Positions 33,269 through 42,289 are shown, counted from the first letter of the stretch. The stretch is 44,483 nucleotides of DNA from M3007 sp040397785 (GCA_040397785.1 JBBAVI010000042.1:1-44483); one strand, 5' to 3'. A program made the numbers and translations. The notes: a model not told the origin generated them from the letters alone.

Positions 33269-33276
33269 TACCTTTG
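33269..33276 (+). promoter_or_regulatory. -7 box TACCTTTG of the PolX-like gene
   Basis: TACCTTTG followed by CA, 42 nt before the ATG at 33318. It is divergent from the argS box. No convincing -33 TTG is seen. Confidence 0.5.
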
Positions 33277-33317
33277 CACAAAACCCAACAAAAAGCCGCT
33301 TCACAAGTAAAACTGCC

Positions 33318-34976
33318 ATGTCAAACAAAGAAATTGCCTACGCCTTCGACGAATTGGCCAACCTGATGGAACTCCATGAAGAAGATGGTTTTCGCATCAA
33401 ATCGTACCGCAATGCCTATCTCACCTTGCGCAAAGTAGAGCGTCCGTTGGCCGAAATGAGCGATGCTGAGGTACTTGCGCTCAAAGGCGTTGGAAACGCC
33501 ATCGCCGAAAAAATCCACAGCCTGCTCCAAACCGGAAAAATGCCTGCTTTAGAAAAATACCGCGCCATAACCCCGCCTGGCGTGGTAGAAATGCTGGATG
33601 TGAATGGTTTTGGACCTAAAAAAGTGCGCGTAGTTTGGCAAGATATGGGCATCGAAAGCATTGGAGAATTGTGGTACGCCTGCAATGAAAACCGCCTGGT
33701 GGAGTTCAAAGGGTTTGGTTTGAAAACGCAGGAAGACCTGAAAACGAAATTGGAATATTTTTTAAGAAGCCGCGATCAGTTGCATTATGATGCGGCGGAA
33801 GAAGAGGCTGATTTTGCGGTGAGTCGGTTGGCGGCGGCTTTGCCCGGAGCGCAAATTGACGTGGTGGGACAAGTACGCCGACGTTGTTCGGTGGTAGAAA
33901 AAATAGAAATCCTGGTAGCCATGGCGGGTGATATTGCCGCTGCCTTTGACGAAACCGTATTGCGTTTGGACGGACAGGAAAATGGCGTGTACCGGGCGCG
34001 ACTGGAAAACAACACACCCATTACGATTTATCAATGTGCACCGGAGGAATTTGGCTCCAAACAGTTTTTGCTAAGTGGTGCGCCGGCTTTCGTGCAGGCT
34101 TTTGTAAAAGCGGCACCAGGTATTGATTTTAGTCAAATAGATACCGAAGTAGCGGTATTCGAAAAAGTTGGGTTGCCCTTTATTGCCCCCGAATTGCGCG
34201 AACAAGCCGATATACTCACAAGTGCGAAAGCGGGTAAACTTCCAATCTTAATAGAGGACGAGGATATAAAAGGCATTTTGCACGTACACACGACCTGGAG
34301 CGATGGCTTGCATAGTCTTGAAGAAATGTGTACGTACGCGCAAAAACTTGGTTATCAGTACATTGGAATTACTGATCACAGCAAAAGTGCATTTTATGCC
34401 AATGGGTTGCAAGTAGAACGGGTGTTGGCACAAATGGAAGCCATCGATGCGTTGAATGAGAAATTGGCACCGTTTCGTATTTTCAAAGGCATCGAAAGTG
34501 ATATTTTGAATGATGGTTCGCTCGATTATGAAGAGGCGATCCTTGAAAAATTTGATTTTATCATTGCTTCGGTGCACAGCAATTTGAAAATGAGCATCGA
34601 AAAAGCGACGGCCCGGGTGTTGCGTGCCATTGAAAACCCTTACACGACCATTTTAGGGCATCCTACTGGGAGACTATTGTTAAGCCGTGAAGGATACCCA
34701 TTAGATTGGGAGCTTATTCTGGATGCTTGCGCGGAACATCAGGTTGCGATTGAACTCAATGCCAACCCTTATCGCTTAGACCTCGATTGGACCTTAATAC
34801 CCGAAGCCACCAAGCGGGGCATTCCGATTGCAATCAACCCGGATGCGCATAGCCGCGATGGTTATGACGATATTCGGTATGGTGTTCTGTGCGCGCGGAA
34901 AGGTAGACTGACAGCAAACCAGTGCCTTAATAACCTTGATTTAGAAGGTTTTAAAAATTACATAAAAAAACAATAA
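33318..34976 (+). CDS. PolX-like protein: helix-hairpin-helix domains, degenerate polymerase domain, intact PHP domain
   Basis: The 552-residue protein has the full PolX layout. Helix-hairpin-helix elements for DNA binding lie at about 53-66 (LALKGVGNAIAEKI), 94-107 (DVNGFGPKKV) and 130-145. The nucleotidyltransferase region (about 160-300) retains GQVRRR at 184-189, but the catalytic DxD is K195-I-E197 and the third Asp is T236, so metal-dependent nucleotide addition is not expected. The C-terminal PHP domain (about 315-550) keeps its metal ligands: H322, H324, D329, D353, H354, E393, H420, H448, D509 and H511. In PolX of Bacillus and Thermus, PHP supplies 3'-5' exonuclease and AP-site activity. 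The likely product is therefore a structure-directed nuclease or phosphoesterase in DNA repair, not a polymerase. Confidence 0.9.
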   Translation: MSNKEIAYAFDELANLMELHEEDGFRIKSYRNAYLTLRKVERPLAEMSDAEVLALKGVGNAIAEKIHSLLQTGKMPALEKYRAITPPGVVEMLDVNGFGPKKVRVVWQDMGIESIGELWYACNENRLVEFKGFGLKTQEDLKTKLEYFLRSRDQLHYDAAEEEADFAVSRLAAALPGAQIDVVGQVRRRCSVVEKIEILVAMAGDIAAAFDETVLRLDGQENGVYRARLENNTPITIYQCAPEEFGSKQFLLSGAPAFVQAFVKAAPGIDFSQIDTEVAVFEKVGLPFIAPELREQADILTSAKAGKLPILIEDEDIKGILHVHTTWSDGLHSLEEMCTYAQKLGYQYIGITDHSKSAFYANGLQVERVLAQMEAIDALNEKLAPFRIFKGIESDILNDGSLDYEEAILEKFDFIIASVHSNLKMSIEKATARVLRAIENPYTTILGHPTGRLLLSREGYPLDWELILDACAEHQVAIELNANPYRLDLDWTLIPEATKRGIPIAINPDAHSRDGYDDIRYGVLCARKGRLTANQCLNNLDLEGFKNYIKKQ

Positions 34977-34990
34977 AATATACATATATA

Positions 34991-35023
34991 ACAGAGGGCC
35001 GCAATATTTCAGCGGCCCTCTGT
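34991..35023 (+). terminator. 12-bp perfect hairpin after the PolX-like gene
   Basis: ACAGAGGGCCGC (34991-35002) and GCGGCCCTCTGT (35012-35023) form a perfect, GC-rich stem with a 9-nt loop, 14 nt past the stop codon. No T run follows, so it could stabilise the 3' end or cause termination inefficiently. Confidence 0.65.
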
Positions 35024-35573
35024 ATAGGAAGAAAAATTGAGCAAATGTTTCACTGTTGGATTAAAATAATTGGTTAAGATCAGCGTAAATGAATTCAGCG
35101 TGTACTGAGGATTAAAATTTGCCCAACAAAAAAAGTTTTTTTTCAGAGTTCGGGTAAAAAAATGGCTATCCGCAGAAGCGGAAAAATTAAAAAAAATTGT
35201 TATGTTTGGATTTGACGAGCGTAACTTTACTTGAGGTTCATTATGCCGCCCGGCTAGTGTTTGGACGTAAAAAGCGTCAAAAATGGATGCGTAAAATTCA
35301 ATCAAAAGAACTACACACAAATGTACTAAGGGGATTCGACCTGTGCAAATTTCATTTTGCCTAAATTTTTATTTTTTCAAAAATAATTTAAGCATATATG
35401 AAGTTCTATTTTTTACATTCACACTGAACATGTCAATAGTACAAACATACCATTCTCTATTTTCAAAAAGCGGGCCAATAATATAACGACATAAAAATGA
35501 AGCACTCCAGCAGATAAAATACCACGAAAATGTCAGCTATCTTTCAAAATGCAAGGGAAATTTTATAAAATAG

Positions 35574-35603
35574 TTGTTTACTAAACAATGTTCAGTAAAT
35601 TTG
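35574..35603 (+). promoter_or_regulatory. TetR gene promoter with embedded palindromic operator
   Basis: TTG (35574-35576), a 19-base spacer and TAAATTTG (35596-35603) form a near-ideal Bacteroidota promoter. A 23-bp palindrome (35577-35599) fills the spacer and enters the -7 box; its arms are TTTACTAAAC and GTTCAGTAAA, with a single mismatched pair outside the centre. A repressor bound there would block RNA polymerase, indicating autoregulation. Confidence 0.75.
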
Positions 35604-35621
35604 CACCGTTTACAACATACA

Positions 35622-36233
35622 ATGGGAATATCACAAAGAAAAGAACGCGAAAAAATGGAAATGCGTCGTCTGATTTTAGACGCTGCGCTTCATTTATTTA
35701 GAACCAAAGGCTACGAGGGCGTCAATATGCGCAACATCGCAGAGGCCATTGAATATAGTGCGGCCACCCTTTACCTTTATTATAAAGACAAGAATGAGTT
35801 GTATTTTGCCCTACAGTTTGAAGCTGCTGCGGCAAAAAGAGACCACCTGCTTCCTGCCATGGAAGTACAGGATCCGATGGCACGCTTGATTGAATTTGGC
35901 CGCCGGTATATTGATTTTGGGTTTAAACACCCCGACTTATACGACCTGTTGTTTATTACCAAAGCCCCGATGGAACACATTGAAAACCAGAAATGTTGGG
36001 CTTTGGGGATCGCAACCCACACTTTTTTTGAAAAAACCGTGCAAGCGTGTATCGATCAGCGGTATTTTAAAAGCACCGATGCAGCCACCATTGCGTACAC
36101 CCTGTGGTGCCATGCACATGGCCTGGTGTCGCTGTTCATCCGTGAGCGTATGCGCATGTACCCGGAGAACCAAAGACAGGCACTTGCCGCGAAATCTTTT
36201 GAAATGATCATCAAAATGGCCGAGAGTCTTTAA
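35622..36233 (+). CDS. TetR-family transcriptional repressor
   Basis: The ATG at 35622 gives 203 residues starting MGISQRKEREKMEMRR. An upstream TTG frame (35574) would begin inside the promoter and is rejected. Residues about 15-60 form the TetR DNA-binding domain: LILDAALHLFRTKGYEGVNMRNIAEA, then the recognition helix region YSAATLYLYYKDKNELY. The C-terminal half (about 75-200) is helical, as in ligand-binding TetR domains, and includes a WHG-like segment (TIAYTLWCHAHGLVSLFI). It lies 135 nt upstream of a tripartite efflux operon, and matching palindromes occur at its own promoter and in front of that operon. It most likely represses both until a pump substrate binds; the ligand is unknown. 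Confidence 0.93.
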   Translation: MGISQRKEREKMEMRRLILDAALHLFRTKGYEGVNMRNIAEAIEYSAATLYLYYKDKNELYFALQFEAAAAKRDHLLPAMEVQDPMARLIEFGRRYIDFGFKHPDLYDLLFITKAPMEHIENQKCWALGIATHTFFEKTVQACIDQRYFKSTDAATIAYTLWCHAHGLVSLFIRERMRMYPENQRQALAAKSFEMIIKMAESL

Positions 36234-36320
36234 CAGCTGAACAACTTACCCACACGGTTCATCCTGTTAATTCGACCATTCGCCATTTTAATATTGCCAC
36301 GCAGTCCATTCCTGCGTTTT

Positions 36321-36353
36321 TTTGTACCACCTACTGAACGTTGTTTAGTTTTT
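36321..36353 (+). promoter_or_regulatory. Efflux operon promoter with TetR-type operator
   Basis: TACTGAACGTTGTTTAGT (36331-36348) matches the reverse complement of the core of the operator at 35577-35599 in all but the central base. It lies between a TTG (36321-36323) and a -7-like TAGTTTTTG (36345-36353), which has one base more than consensus. This is the expected site for repression of the operon starting at 36369. Confidence 0.7.
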
Positions 36354-36368
36354 GAAACTTGTTTTATA

Positions 36369-37721
36369 ATGAAAAACATGCCCTTGTCACTCTTTTTATG
36401 CTTCTTTTTTGGAAGTGCCTTCGGCCAATCGGCCATTTTAGATGCTTACATCCAAGAAGGCCTGCGCAATAATCTTGTGCTAAAGCAACAAAACCTCGAT
36501 ATCCAGAAAAGTATGGAGGCTGTGCGCCAGGCAAGAGCGCTTTTTTACCCTACTTTGAGTTTTAATGCTTCCTACACGCTTGCAGCGGGTGGTCGTCAGT
36601 CTAGTCTGCCCATTGGCGATCTGCTGAACCCGGTGTACAGCACCCTTAACCAGATTACCCAAACCAGCGCCTTTCCTCAGGTGGAAAATCAGGTCATTCA
36701 GTTTCTTCCGAATAACTTTCAGGAAACCAAACTGAAATTTGCCTACCCACTGTACAACAGCGATTTGAAATTCAACCGCCAAATCAAAGAATTGCTCGTC
36801 CAATCCAAAGAAGCCCAGCGCAATGCCTACGAGCAGCAGTTGCGCTATGAAATAACCAGTGCCTATCTGCAATACCTTAAAGCACTGGAAGCAGAAAAAA
36901 TCTGGAACAGCGCCCAAACGGTGTACATCGAACTGAAACGGTTCAATGAAAGTTTGGTACGCAATAATGTAGCCACCCGCGACATCGTTGCGTCGGCCGA
37001 TTATGAACTAAGCAAAGTAGACAACGAGATTTTTCAATTAAAAAGCAACCAAAATACTGCACGTGCTTATGTTAACTTTTTGATTAATAAGGACTTACAA
37101 TCAGATGTTATAGTCGATACGCTTTTATTGAAAGCCACTGCCCAGGTGTATAATGGCCCCGAACTGGTACAACAAGCCACCCAAAAACGCCAGGAATTTG
37201 CAGCCTTACAAGCGGGCATCGACGCTTCCAACACGGCCGTAAAACTACAAGCGGCCAACAAACGCCTGCCGGATGCCTTTATTGGGGGCGAAACCGGTTT
37301 TCAGGGTTTTGGCTACAACTGGTTTAACGGTAACCAGGCCTTTGTACTGGCGCAAGTGGGCGTTACCTATGATATTTACGACGGCGGACTTCAAAAAAGC
37401 AAAATCCAGGAAGCCAAAATCGAAAGTCAAAAGTTGCGTACACAGTACGACAACACCCAACAACAAATAGCCCTTCAAATTACCCAAAGCCTCAACGACC
37501 TGGAAGCAGCCCGAAATGGCTGGCGCAGTGCACAAAATGGCCAATATTCCGCCGAAGTGGCCTATAAAATTATTGCAAATAAATACAAAGCCAACCAGGT
37601 ACTGCTACTTGAACTGCTCGACGCCCAGAACCGCGTAACTACCAGCAAATTACAAGTGTTGTTGGCCTGGAATGATGTACTCATCAAGGAAGCCGAACTA
37701 CGCAAAGCAGCCGGACTATAA
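36369..37721 (+). CDS. TolC-family outer membrane efflux protein
   Basis: The ATG at 36369 gives 450 residues with a signal peptide (MKNMPLSLFLCFFFGSAFGQ). Two repeats of the outer-membrane efflux domain follow, with long amphipathic helices: AYIQEGLRNNLVLKQQNLDIQKSMEAVRQARALFYPTL-type start, coiled-coil segments around 150-230 and 350-440, and the AANKRLPDAFIGGETG strand. It forms the trimeric outer-membrane channel of a tripartite pump. The longer frame from 36294 would run through the operator and is not used. It is the first gene of the operon and precedes the adaptor gene by 67 nt. Confidence 0.93.
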   Translation: MKNMPLSLFLCFFFGSAFGQSAILDAYIQEGLRNNLVLKQQNLDIQKSMEAVRQARALFYPTLSFNASYTLAAGGRQSSLPIGDLLNPVYSTLNQITQTSAFPQVENQVIQFLPNNFQETKLKFAYPLYNSDLKFNRQIKELLVQSKEAQRNAYEQQLRYEITSAYLQYLKALEAEKIWNSAQTVYIELKRFNESLVRNNVATRDIVASADYELSKVDNEIFQLKSNQNTARAYVNFLINKDLQSDVIVDTLLLKATAQVYNGPELVQQATQKRQEFAALQAGIDASNTAVKLQAANKRLPDAFIGGETGFQGFGYNWFNGNQAFVLAQVGVTYDIYDGGLQKSKIQEAKIESQKLRTQYDNTQQQIALQITQSLNDLEAARNGWRSAQNGQYSAEVAYKIIANKYKANQVLLLELLDAQNRVTTSKLQVLLAWNDVLIKEAELRKAAGL

Positions 37722-37788
37722 AACCATTGTCTAAAAACGATCCTCCTCATTTGCATCCCTTTTGGATGTTTTTCTACAAAAAAATAGC

Positions 37789-38871
37789 ATGAAACACATC
37801 AGCATTCGAACCCTCGCTCCTTTATCGCTTGTTGCTTTTGCTTTGGTTGGTCTCGCCTACCTGTTCGGTTGCGGCAATGCCGCCCCGGCCAAAAAAGCAG
37901 AAACCACCAACACCGTGGCGGGCCTGATTCCGGTTAAAACGGCACCTATACAACTCAAAAACATCGCCCTGCCCATGCACAGCAGCGGTTTTCTAAATAC
38001 TTCAGCTGAACAGCGCCTTTCCTTCAAAATTGGGGGCATTATTCGCAAAATTTATGTGGATGAAGGCGATGTTGTGCGCGCCGGACAATTATTAGCCGTA
38101 TTGGATAAAACTGAAATTGATGCCCAAGTACGGCAGGCGCAGGAAGGTTTGACTAAATCGGAAAGAGACCTGGCACGGGTAGAATCGCTGTACCGCGACA
38201 GCAGCGCCACGCTCGAATTGGTCCAAAATGCCACCACCGGACGCGATGTAGCCAAAGAATCGGCGCGCATTGCCACGTTCAATCAGCAATACGCCGAAAT
38301 ACGCGCAACCCGCAGCGGTAAAATCATCAGAAAATTCATCAATGAAGGGGAAATTACCGGCCCAGGCACCCCAGCATTCATACTATTTGAAAATGGTAAT
38401 GATGATTGGATCGTAAAAATCAATACCAGCGACCGCGATTGGGCGCGCATCAACCTGGGTATGCCTGCAAAAGTGCGGATGGATGCATACCCGGATCAGA
38501 TATTTACCGGAAAAGTAAGCGAACTCGCGCCCGCAGCCGACCCCAGCAGCGGTCTTTACCCGGTGGAAATAAGCGTCAAACCCCAAGGGAAACGCTTCGC
38601 ACCCGGCCTGTTTGCAGAAGTTGATTTGAGTCCTTCTCAAACCCGGCCATACACCTTAGTACCCATGGAGGCCATTATTGAAGGCGATGGTAAATCGGCA
38701 TTCGTTTATGCCCTACAACCCGATGGCGCCAGCGTGCGCAAAATTCCAGTGCAAATTGCTTTCATTGATGGTCAGCAAGTGATGATCGGTGGCGGATTGG
38801 ACGGGGTAACCGAAGTAATTACCAGCGGCGCCCCCTACCTGACTGAAAAGTCGAAAGTTGTAAAACAATAA
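37789..38871 (+). CDS. RND efflux periplasmic adaptor (membrane fusion protein)
   Basis: The ATG at 37789 gives 360 residues. A lipobox at Cys28 (LAYLFGC) implies a lipid anchor. The order of domains is that of HlyD/AcrA adaptors: a first barrel half with RLSFKIGGIIRKIYVDEGDVVRAGQLLAVLD (lipoyl-like), a short alpha-hairpin (QVRQAQEGLTKSERDLARVESLYRDSSATLE), the second lipoyl half IRATRSGKIIRKFINEGEITGPG, the beta-barrel with MPAKVRMDAYPDQIFTGKVSELAP, and a membrane-proximal end. It bridges the RND pump and the TolC channel. It lies 27 nt upstream of the RND gene. Confidence 0.94.
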   Translation: MKHISIRTLAPLSLVAFALVGLAYLFGCGNAAPAKKAETTNTVAGLIPVKTAPIQLKNIALPMHSSGFLNTSAEQRLSFKIGGIIRKIYVDEGDVVRAGQLLAVLDKTEIDAQVRQAQEGLTKSERDLARVESLYRDSSATLELVQNATTGRDVAKESARIATFNQQYAEIRATRSGKIIRKFINEGEITGPGTPAFILFENGNDDWIVKINTSDRDWARINLGMPAKVRMDAYPDQIFTGKVSELAPAADPSSGLYPVEISVKPQGKRFAPGLFAEVDLSPSQTRPYTLVPMEAIIEGDGKSAFVYALQPDGASVRKIPVQIAFIDGQQVMIGGGLDGVTEVITSGAPYLTEKSKVVKQ

Positions 38872-38898
38872 TTCCCTTTTACCCTTCATTCTTTTTCC

Positions 38899-41800
38899 AT
38901 GCGTATCACAGAATTTTCCGTCAAAAATAGCCAATTTACCTTCGTTATTTTTTTGGCCGTCATGGCTTTAGGTATTGGCTCTCTCTTTAATATGCCCCGG
39001 GCAGAAGACCCCAAATTTGAGGCACCCGGTTACTCCATTATTATGGTTTGGCCCGGTGCTGGTCCGGCCGAAGTAGAAGATAAAATTACCGATAAGGTAG
39101 AATCCAAACTGGGCGAACTTGAAAACATCGACCGGATGACGTCTTTTTCGGCCAACGGGGTGATGGTGCTCACCCTCGAATTTAAACACGGCAACGACCC
39201 TGAAAAAAAGTATGAAGAGGTAATCCGAGAAGTAAATGCCTTGCGTCCGGAGTTGCCACAAGACCTGTACCGTACCCAAATTCAGAAGTTTTCTTCGTCG
39301 GATGTAGCCATCATGCAGGTGGCGTTGATTTCTGAAAATGCTTCCTGGGAACAATTGCGCAAAGAAGCAGAAGCCTTGGAGGAGTCTTTCGAAAAACTCA
39401 ATGGCATCAAAGGCGCTGAAACCTGGGGTTTTCCCAAAAAAGAAGTGCGCGTAAGCCTAAACTTGCCCAAAATGGCCGCTGAAAAGATACCGGTTGAGCG
39501 TGTGATTGGTGCCTTACAAGGAGAAAACGTGGCCATTCCCGGTGGTTCTGTGAATGTGGGCGAACGTCAGTTTTTCGTAGAAACCAGTGGCGACTATGAA
39601 AACTTAGAAGAAATTCGCAATACCATTGTGTTTGCAAATGGAGGTAAAATTGTATATGTAAAAGATTTAGCGCAAGTAGAATTTGCCTATGAAGAGCCAC
39701 GTCATTATACCCATTTCAATGGCACACGCTGTGTGTTTGTTACGGCTAAAATGAAAAATGGCCAAAACATTACGGAAGTTGGGAAAGGGGTAAATGCATC
39801 GATTGATGCCTTTAAAGCCGATTTGCCGAATAACATCGATTTTAAAAAAGTATTTGACCAGGAAGATTCGGTGCAAAAGCGCCTGGCTCGTTTTGTAAAA
39901 GACTTTAGCATTGCGATATTATTGGTATTGCTCACCTTGTTGCCCTTGGGCTGGCGTGCATCCCTTGTGGTGATGATTTCTATTCCATTGTCGATTGCGA
40001 TTGGTTTGTTTGCGCTTGATCAGTTGGGTTATTCGTTGAACCAGTTGAGCATTGTGGGTTTGATCATCGCGTTGGGTATCTTAGTGGACGATAGTATTGT
40101 GGTCGTTGAAAACATTGAACGTTGGTTGCGGGAAGGATATAACCGGAAAGATGCTGCCATTTTAGCCACCAAACAGATTGGCTTAGCGGTTTTGGGGTGT
40201 ACCGCTACCCTGTTGTTGGCTTTTTTACCTTTATTATATTTGCCGGAAGCCTCGGGTGATTTTATCCGGAGTTTGCCGATGGCGGTGGTTTGTACGGTTT
40301 TAGCCTCTTTGTTTGTATCGCTCACCATTGTACCCTTTTTGGGAAGCCGGGTGTTGGCCGAACATGAAAATCCGGAAGGCAATATGTTTTTGCGCGGTAT
40401 GAAATGGGGTATTTCCAAATCTTATGCGCCCTTGTTACACCGTGCACTGGAATACCCACGCTGGACCATGGTAATATCGGGTTTGATCTTTTTTGGGGTG
40501 CTAAGTTTGGCTGGACGAGCAGGTTTTGCGTTGTTCCCCGCCAGTGAGCGCCCGATGTTTTATATTGATGTGGAAACAGCACCGGGCACCAATATAGAAG
40601 AAACTTTGAAAGTCACTCAAATGGTGGATAGTGTGTTGGCAACCTATATGGAACCCAATGTACTCAAATACCCCGAGCATGGCGCGCCGCCTAAGGTAAT
40701 TTCGTACGCCTCCAACACGGGCCGTGGCAATCCGCGTATCTATTATAACGTGATTCCACGCAACGAAAGCCCTAATTTCGGCCAGGTATTCGTGCAATTG
40801 CAGGAAGAAACCCCGCCGCCCGTAAAACTGCAATTGATTGACGAATTGCGTGAAAAATTCAAACTGGTAGCCGGGGCAACCATCAACGTCAAGAATTTTG
40901 AACAAGGTCCGCCGATCGAAGCCCCTATTTCCTTGCGCATTAAAGGTGATAACCTCGATACCCTGCGTGCCGTAGCCGCCAAAGTAGAAACGATGTTGGA
41001 TGGCGTTGAGGGCACCATTTATGTAGACAATCCGATTTCGTCGATCAAAACCGACTTGCAAATCAACATCAACAAAGACAAAGCCACGAGCATGGGTGTG
41101 CAAGTGGTGGAGATAGATAAAATGGTGCGTTTGGCATTGGCAGGCTACAATGTGGGTGCATTTACCAACAAAGATGGAGACGCCTATAATATCACGGTAA
41201 CGTTACCACATGGCAAAACCTTTGCGGATTTGAAAATCCTCGACAACTTGTATATCAATAGTTTAGGTGGCGGTTCGGTGCCGTTGAATCAGGTGGCTGA
41301 ATTGGTATTCAAACGTTCGCCCAATACCATTACGCATTTTAACAAAGACCGTTTTACGCGGGTAAGCGCCTTTGTAAAAAGCGGGTTTTTGGCCAGCAAC
41401 TTGAATGCGCAAATCGCCACCGACCTGAAAAAAATAGATTTCCCGAAAGGGTATGGATACACCATTGCGGGCGAGGTAGAAAGCAGTCAACGCTCTTTTG
41501 GTGGCATGGGGACCATTATTCTGATCACGGTTTTTGGGCTGTTGGCGGTCTTGTTGCTCGAATTTGGTACTTTCAGGAGCACTTTTGTGGTTTTGTCTGT
41601 CATTCCGTTGGGTATAATCGGCGCCATCTTGATGTTGTTGGCCACGGGTTATCCATTTTCCTTTACTGCGGTGGTGGGTTTAATTGCCTTGATGGGAATT
41701 GAGGTCAAAAACTCCATTTTGTTGGTCGATTTTACCAACCAGTTGCGGGAAGAAGGGCGCGGTTTGGACGATGCCATTCAGGAAGCGGGCGAGATTCGTT

Positions 41801-42039
41801 TTGTGCCGATTTTATTGACCTCCCTCACGGCTATTGGCGGTCTGATTCCCTTGGCGATTGAGGAAAACCCGTTGTATTCACCGCTTTCGTATGTGTTAAT
41901 TGGCGGTTTGATCTCCTCTACCCTCTTGTCGCGGATTGTTACGCCGGTGTTGTATAAACTGCTGGCGCCCAAAATTGTGGTAAAAACTACTGAAAATGTG
42001 GAAAGGGTATCTGGATCAGAAAAGACGCTATCTGCTTAA
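38899..42039 (+). CDS. RND-family efflux transporter, inner-membrane pump
   Basis: The 1046-residue protein has the two-fold RND architecture: TM1 near residue 12-32, a large periplasmic loop (about 35-330), TM2-6 (about 335-500), TM7, a second loop (about 550-840) and TM8-12. The proton-relay pair is D397-D398 in ALGILVDDSIVVVENIE, and the partner lysine occurs in LMGIEVKNSILLVDF. It uses the proton gradient to expel a substrate through the adaptor and TolC. The sequence resembles the HAE1/AcrB branch broadly (no heavy-metal signature), but its early region RAEDPKFEAPGYSIIMVWPG marks a subgroup common outside Enterobacteria. Substrate is not predictable. It ends the operon; a repeat-rich gap follows. 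Confidence 0.95.
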   Translation: MRITEFSVKNSQFTFVIFLAVMALGIGSLFNMPRAEDPKFEAPGYSIIMVWPGAGPAEVEDKITDKVESKLGELENIDRMTSFSANGVMVLTLEFKHGNDPEKKYEEVIREVNALRPELPQDLYRTQIQKFSSSDVAIMQVALISENASWEQLRKEAEALEESFEKLNGIKGAETWGFPKKEVRVSLNLPKMAAEKIPVERVIGALQGENVAIPGGSVNVGERQFFVETSGDYENLEEIRNTIVFANGGKIVYVKDLAQVEFAYEEPRHYTHFNGTRCVFVTAKMKNGQNITEVGKGVNASIDAFKADLPNNIDFKKVFDQEDSVQKRLARFVKDFSIAILLVLLTLLPLGWRASLVVMISIPLSIAIGLFALDQLGYSLNQLSIVGLIIALGILVDDSIVVVENIERWLREGYNRKDAAILATKQIGLAVLGCTATLLLAFLPLLYLPEASGDFIRSLPMAVVCTVLASLFVSLTIVPFLGSRVLAEHENPEGNMFLRGMKWGISKSYAPLLHRALEYPRWTMVISGLIFFGVLSLAGRAGFALFPASERPMFYIDVETAPGTNIEETLKVTQMVDSVLATYMEPNVLKYPEHGAPPKVISYASNTGRGNPRIYYNVIPRNESPNFGQVFVQLQEETPPPVKLQLIDELREKFKLVAGATINVKNFEQGPPIEAPISLRIKGDNLDTLRAVAAKVETMLDGVEGTIYVDNPISSIKTDLQININKDKATSMGVQVVEIDKMVRLALAGYNVGAFTNKDGDAYNITVTLPHGKTFADLKILDNLYINSLGGGSVPLNQVAELVFKRSPNTITHFNKDRFTRVSAFVKSGFLASNLNAQIATDLKKIDFPKGYGYTIAGEVESSQRSFGGMGTIILITVFGLLAVLLLEFGTFRSTFVVLSVIPLGIIGAILMLLATGYPFSFTAVVGLIALMGIEVKNSILLVDFTNQLREEGRGLDDAIQEAGEIRFVPILLTSLTAIGGLIPLAIEENPLYSPLSYVLIGGLISSTLLSRIVTPVLYKLLAPKIVVKTTENVERVSGSEKTLSA

Positions 42040-42052
42040 AATTGTGCCCCTC

Positions 42053-42135
42053 AGGGTACCCTAATGTGCCTGGCTTTCCCTTTTAGGGGGGTATCGGGTA
42101 GAACCCGATGGATAGGCGCACCAGGTAGAACCTGG
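42053..42135. repeat. Three consecutive palindromes leading into the tandem array
   Basis: AGGGTACCCT (42053-42062) is a 10-bp palindrome. ATCGGGT-AGA-ACCCGAT (42093-42109) and CCAGGT-AGA-ACCTGG (42121-42135) are perfect hairpins that share the same AGA loop. The right arm of the last is the beginning of the first 22-bp repeat unit. Confidence 0.75.
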
Positions 42136-42281
42136 CGCGAGCGAATGTGGAACCTGGCGCGAGCGAATGTGGAACCTGGCGCGAGCGAATGTAGAACCTG
42201 GCGCGAGCGAATGCGGAACCTGGCGCGAGCGAATGCGGAACCTGGCGCGAGCGAATGCGGAACCTGGCGCGAGCGAATGTG
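42128..42281. repeat. Seven tandem copies of a 22-bp repeat
   Basis: Each unit is GAACCTGGCGCGAGCGAAT plus three variable bases: GTG in units 1, 2 and 7, GTA in unit 3 and GCG in units 4-6. Unit boundaries fall at 42128, 42150, 42172, 42194, 42216, 42238 and 42260. There are no spacers, and 22 is not a multiple of 3, so it is not a protein repeat; frames crossing it are artefacts. It lies between two convergent genes and ends 8 bp before the stop of the next one. Confidence 0.95.
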
Positions 42282-42289
42282 ATAAACCG

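Larger units (their letters stand above)
34977..35621. other. 645-bp gene-free region before the TetR gene
   Basis: It holds the hairpin at 34991-35023, a small TCCGC/GCGGA hairpin at about 35168-35181, very AT-rich DNA, and the TetR promoter/operator at 35574-35603. A 103-codon minus-strand frame (35009-35320) starts with GTG, runs into the hairpin and has no protein-like features. Nothing else is recognised. Confidence 0.55.

Noticed and set aside
35009..35320. 103-codon minus-strand frame
   Set aside because: GTG start, runs into the hairpin after the PolX-like gene, composition reflects AT-rich DNA, no motif.
42128..42281. CRISPR array
   Set aside because: Repeats are contiguous with no spacers, and no cas gene is near.
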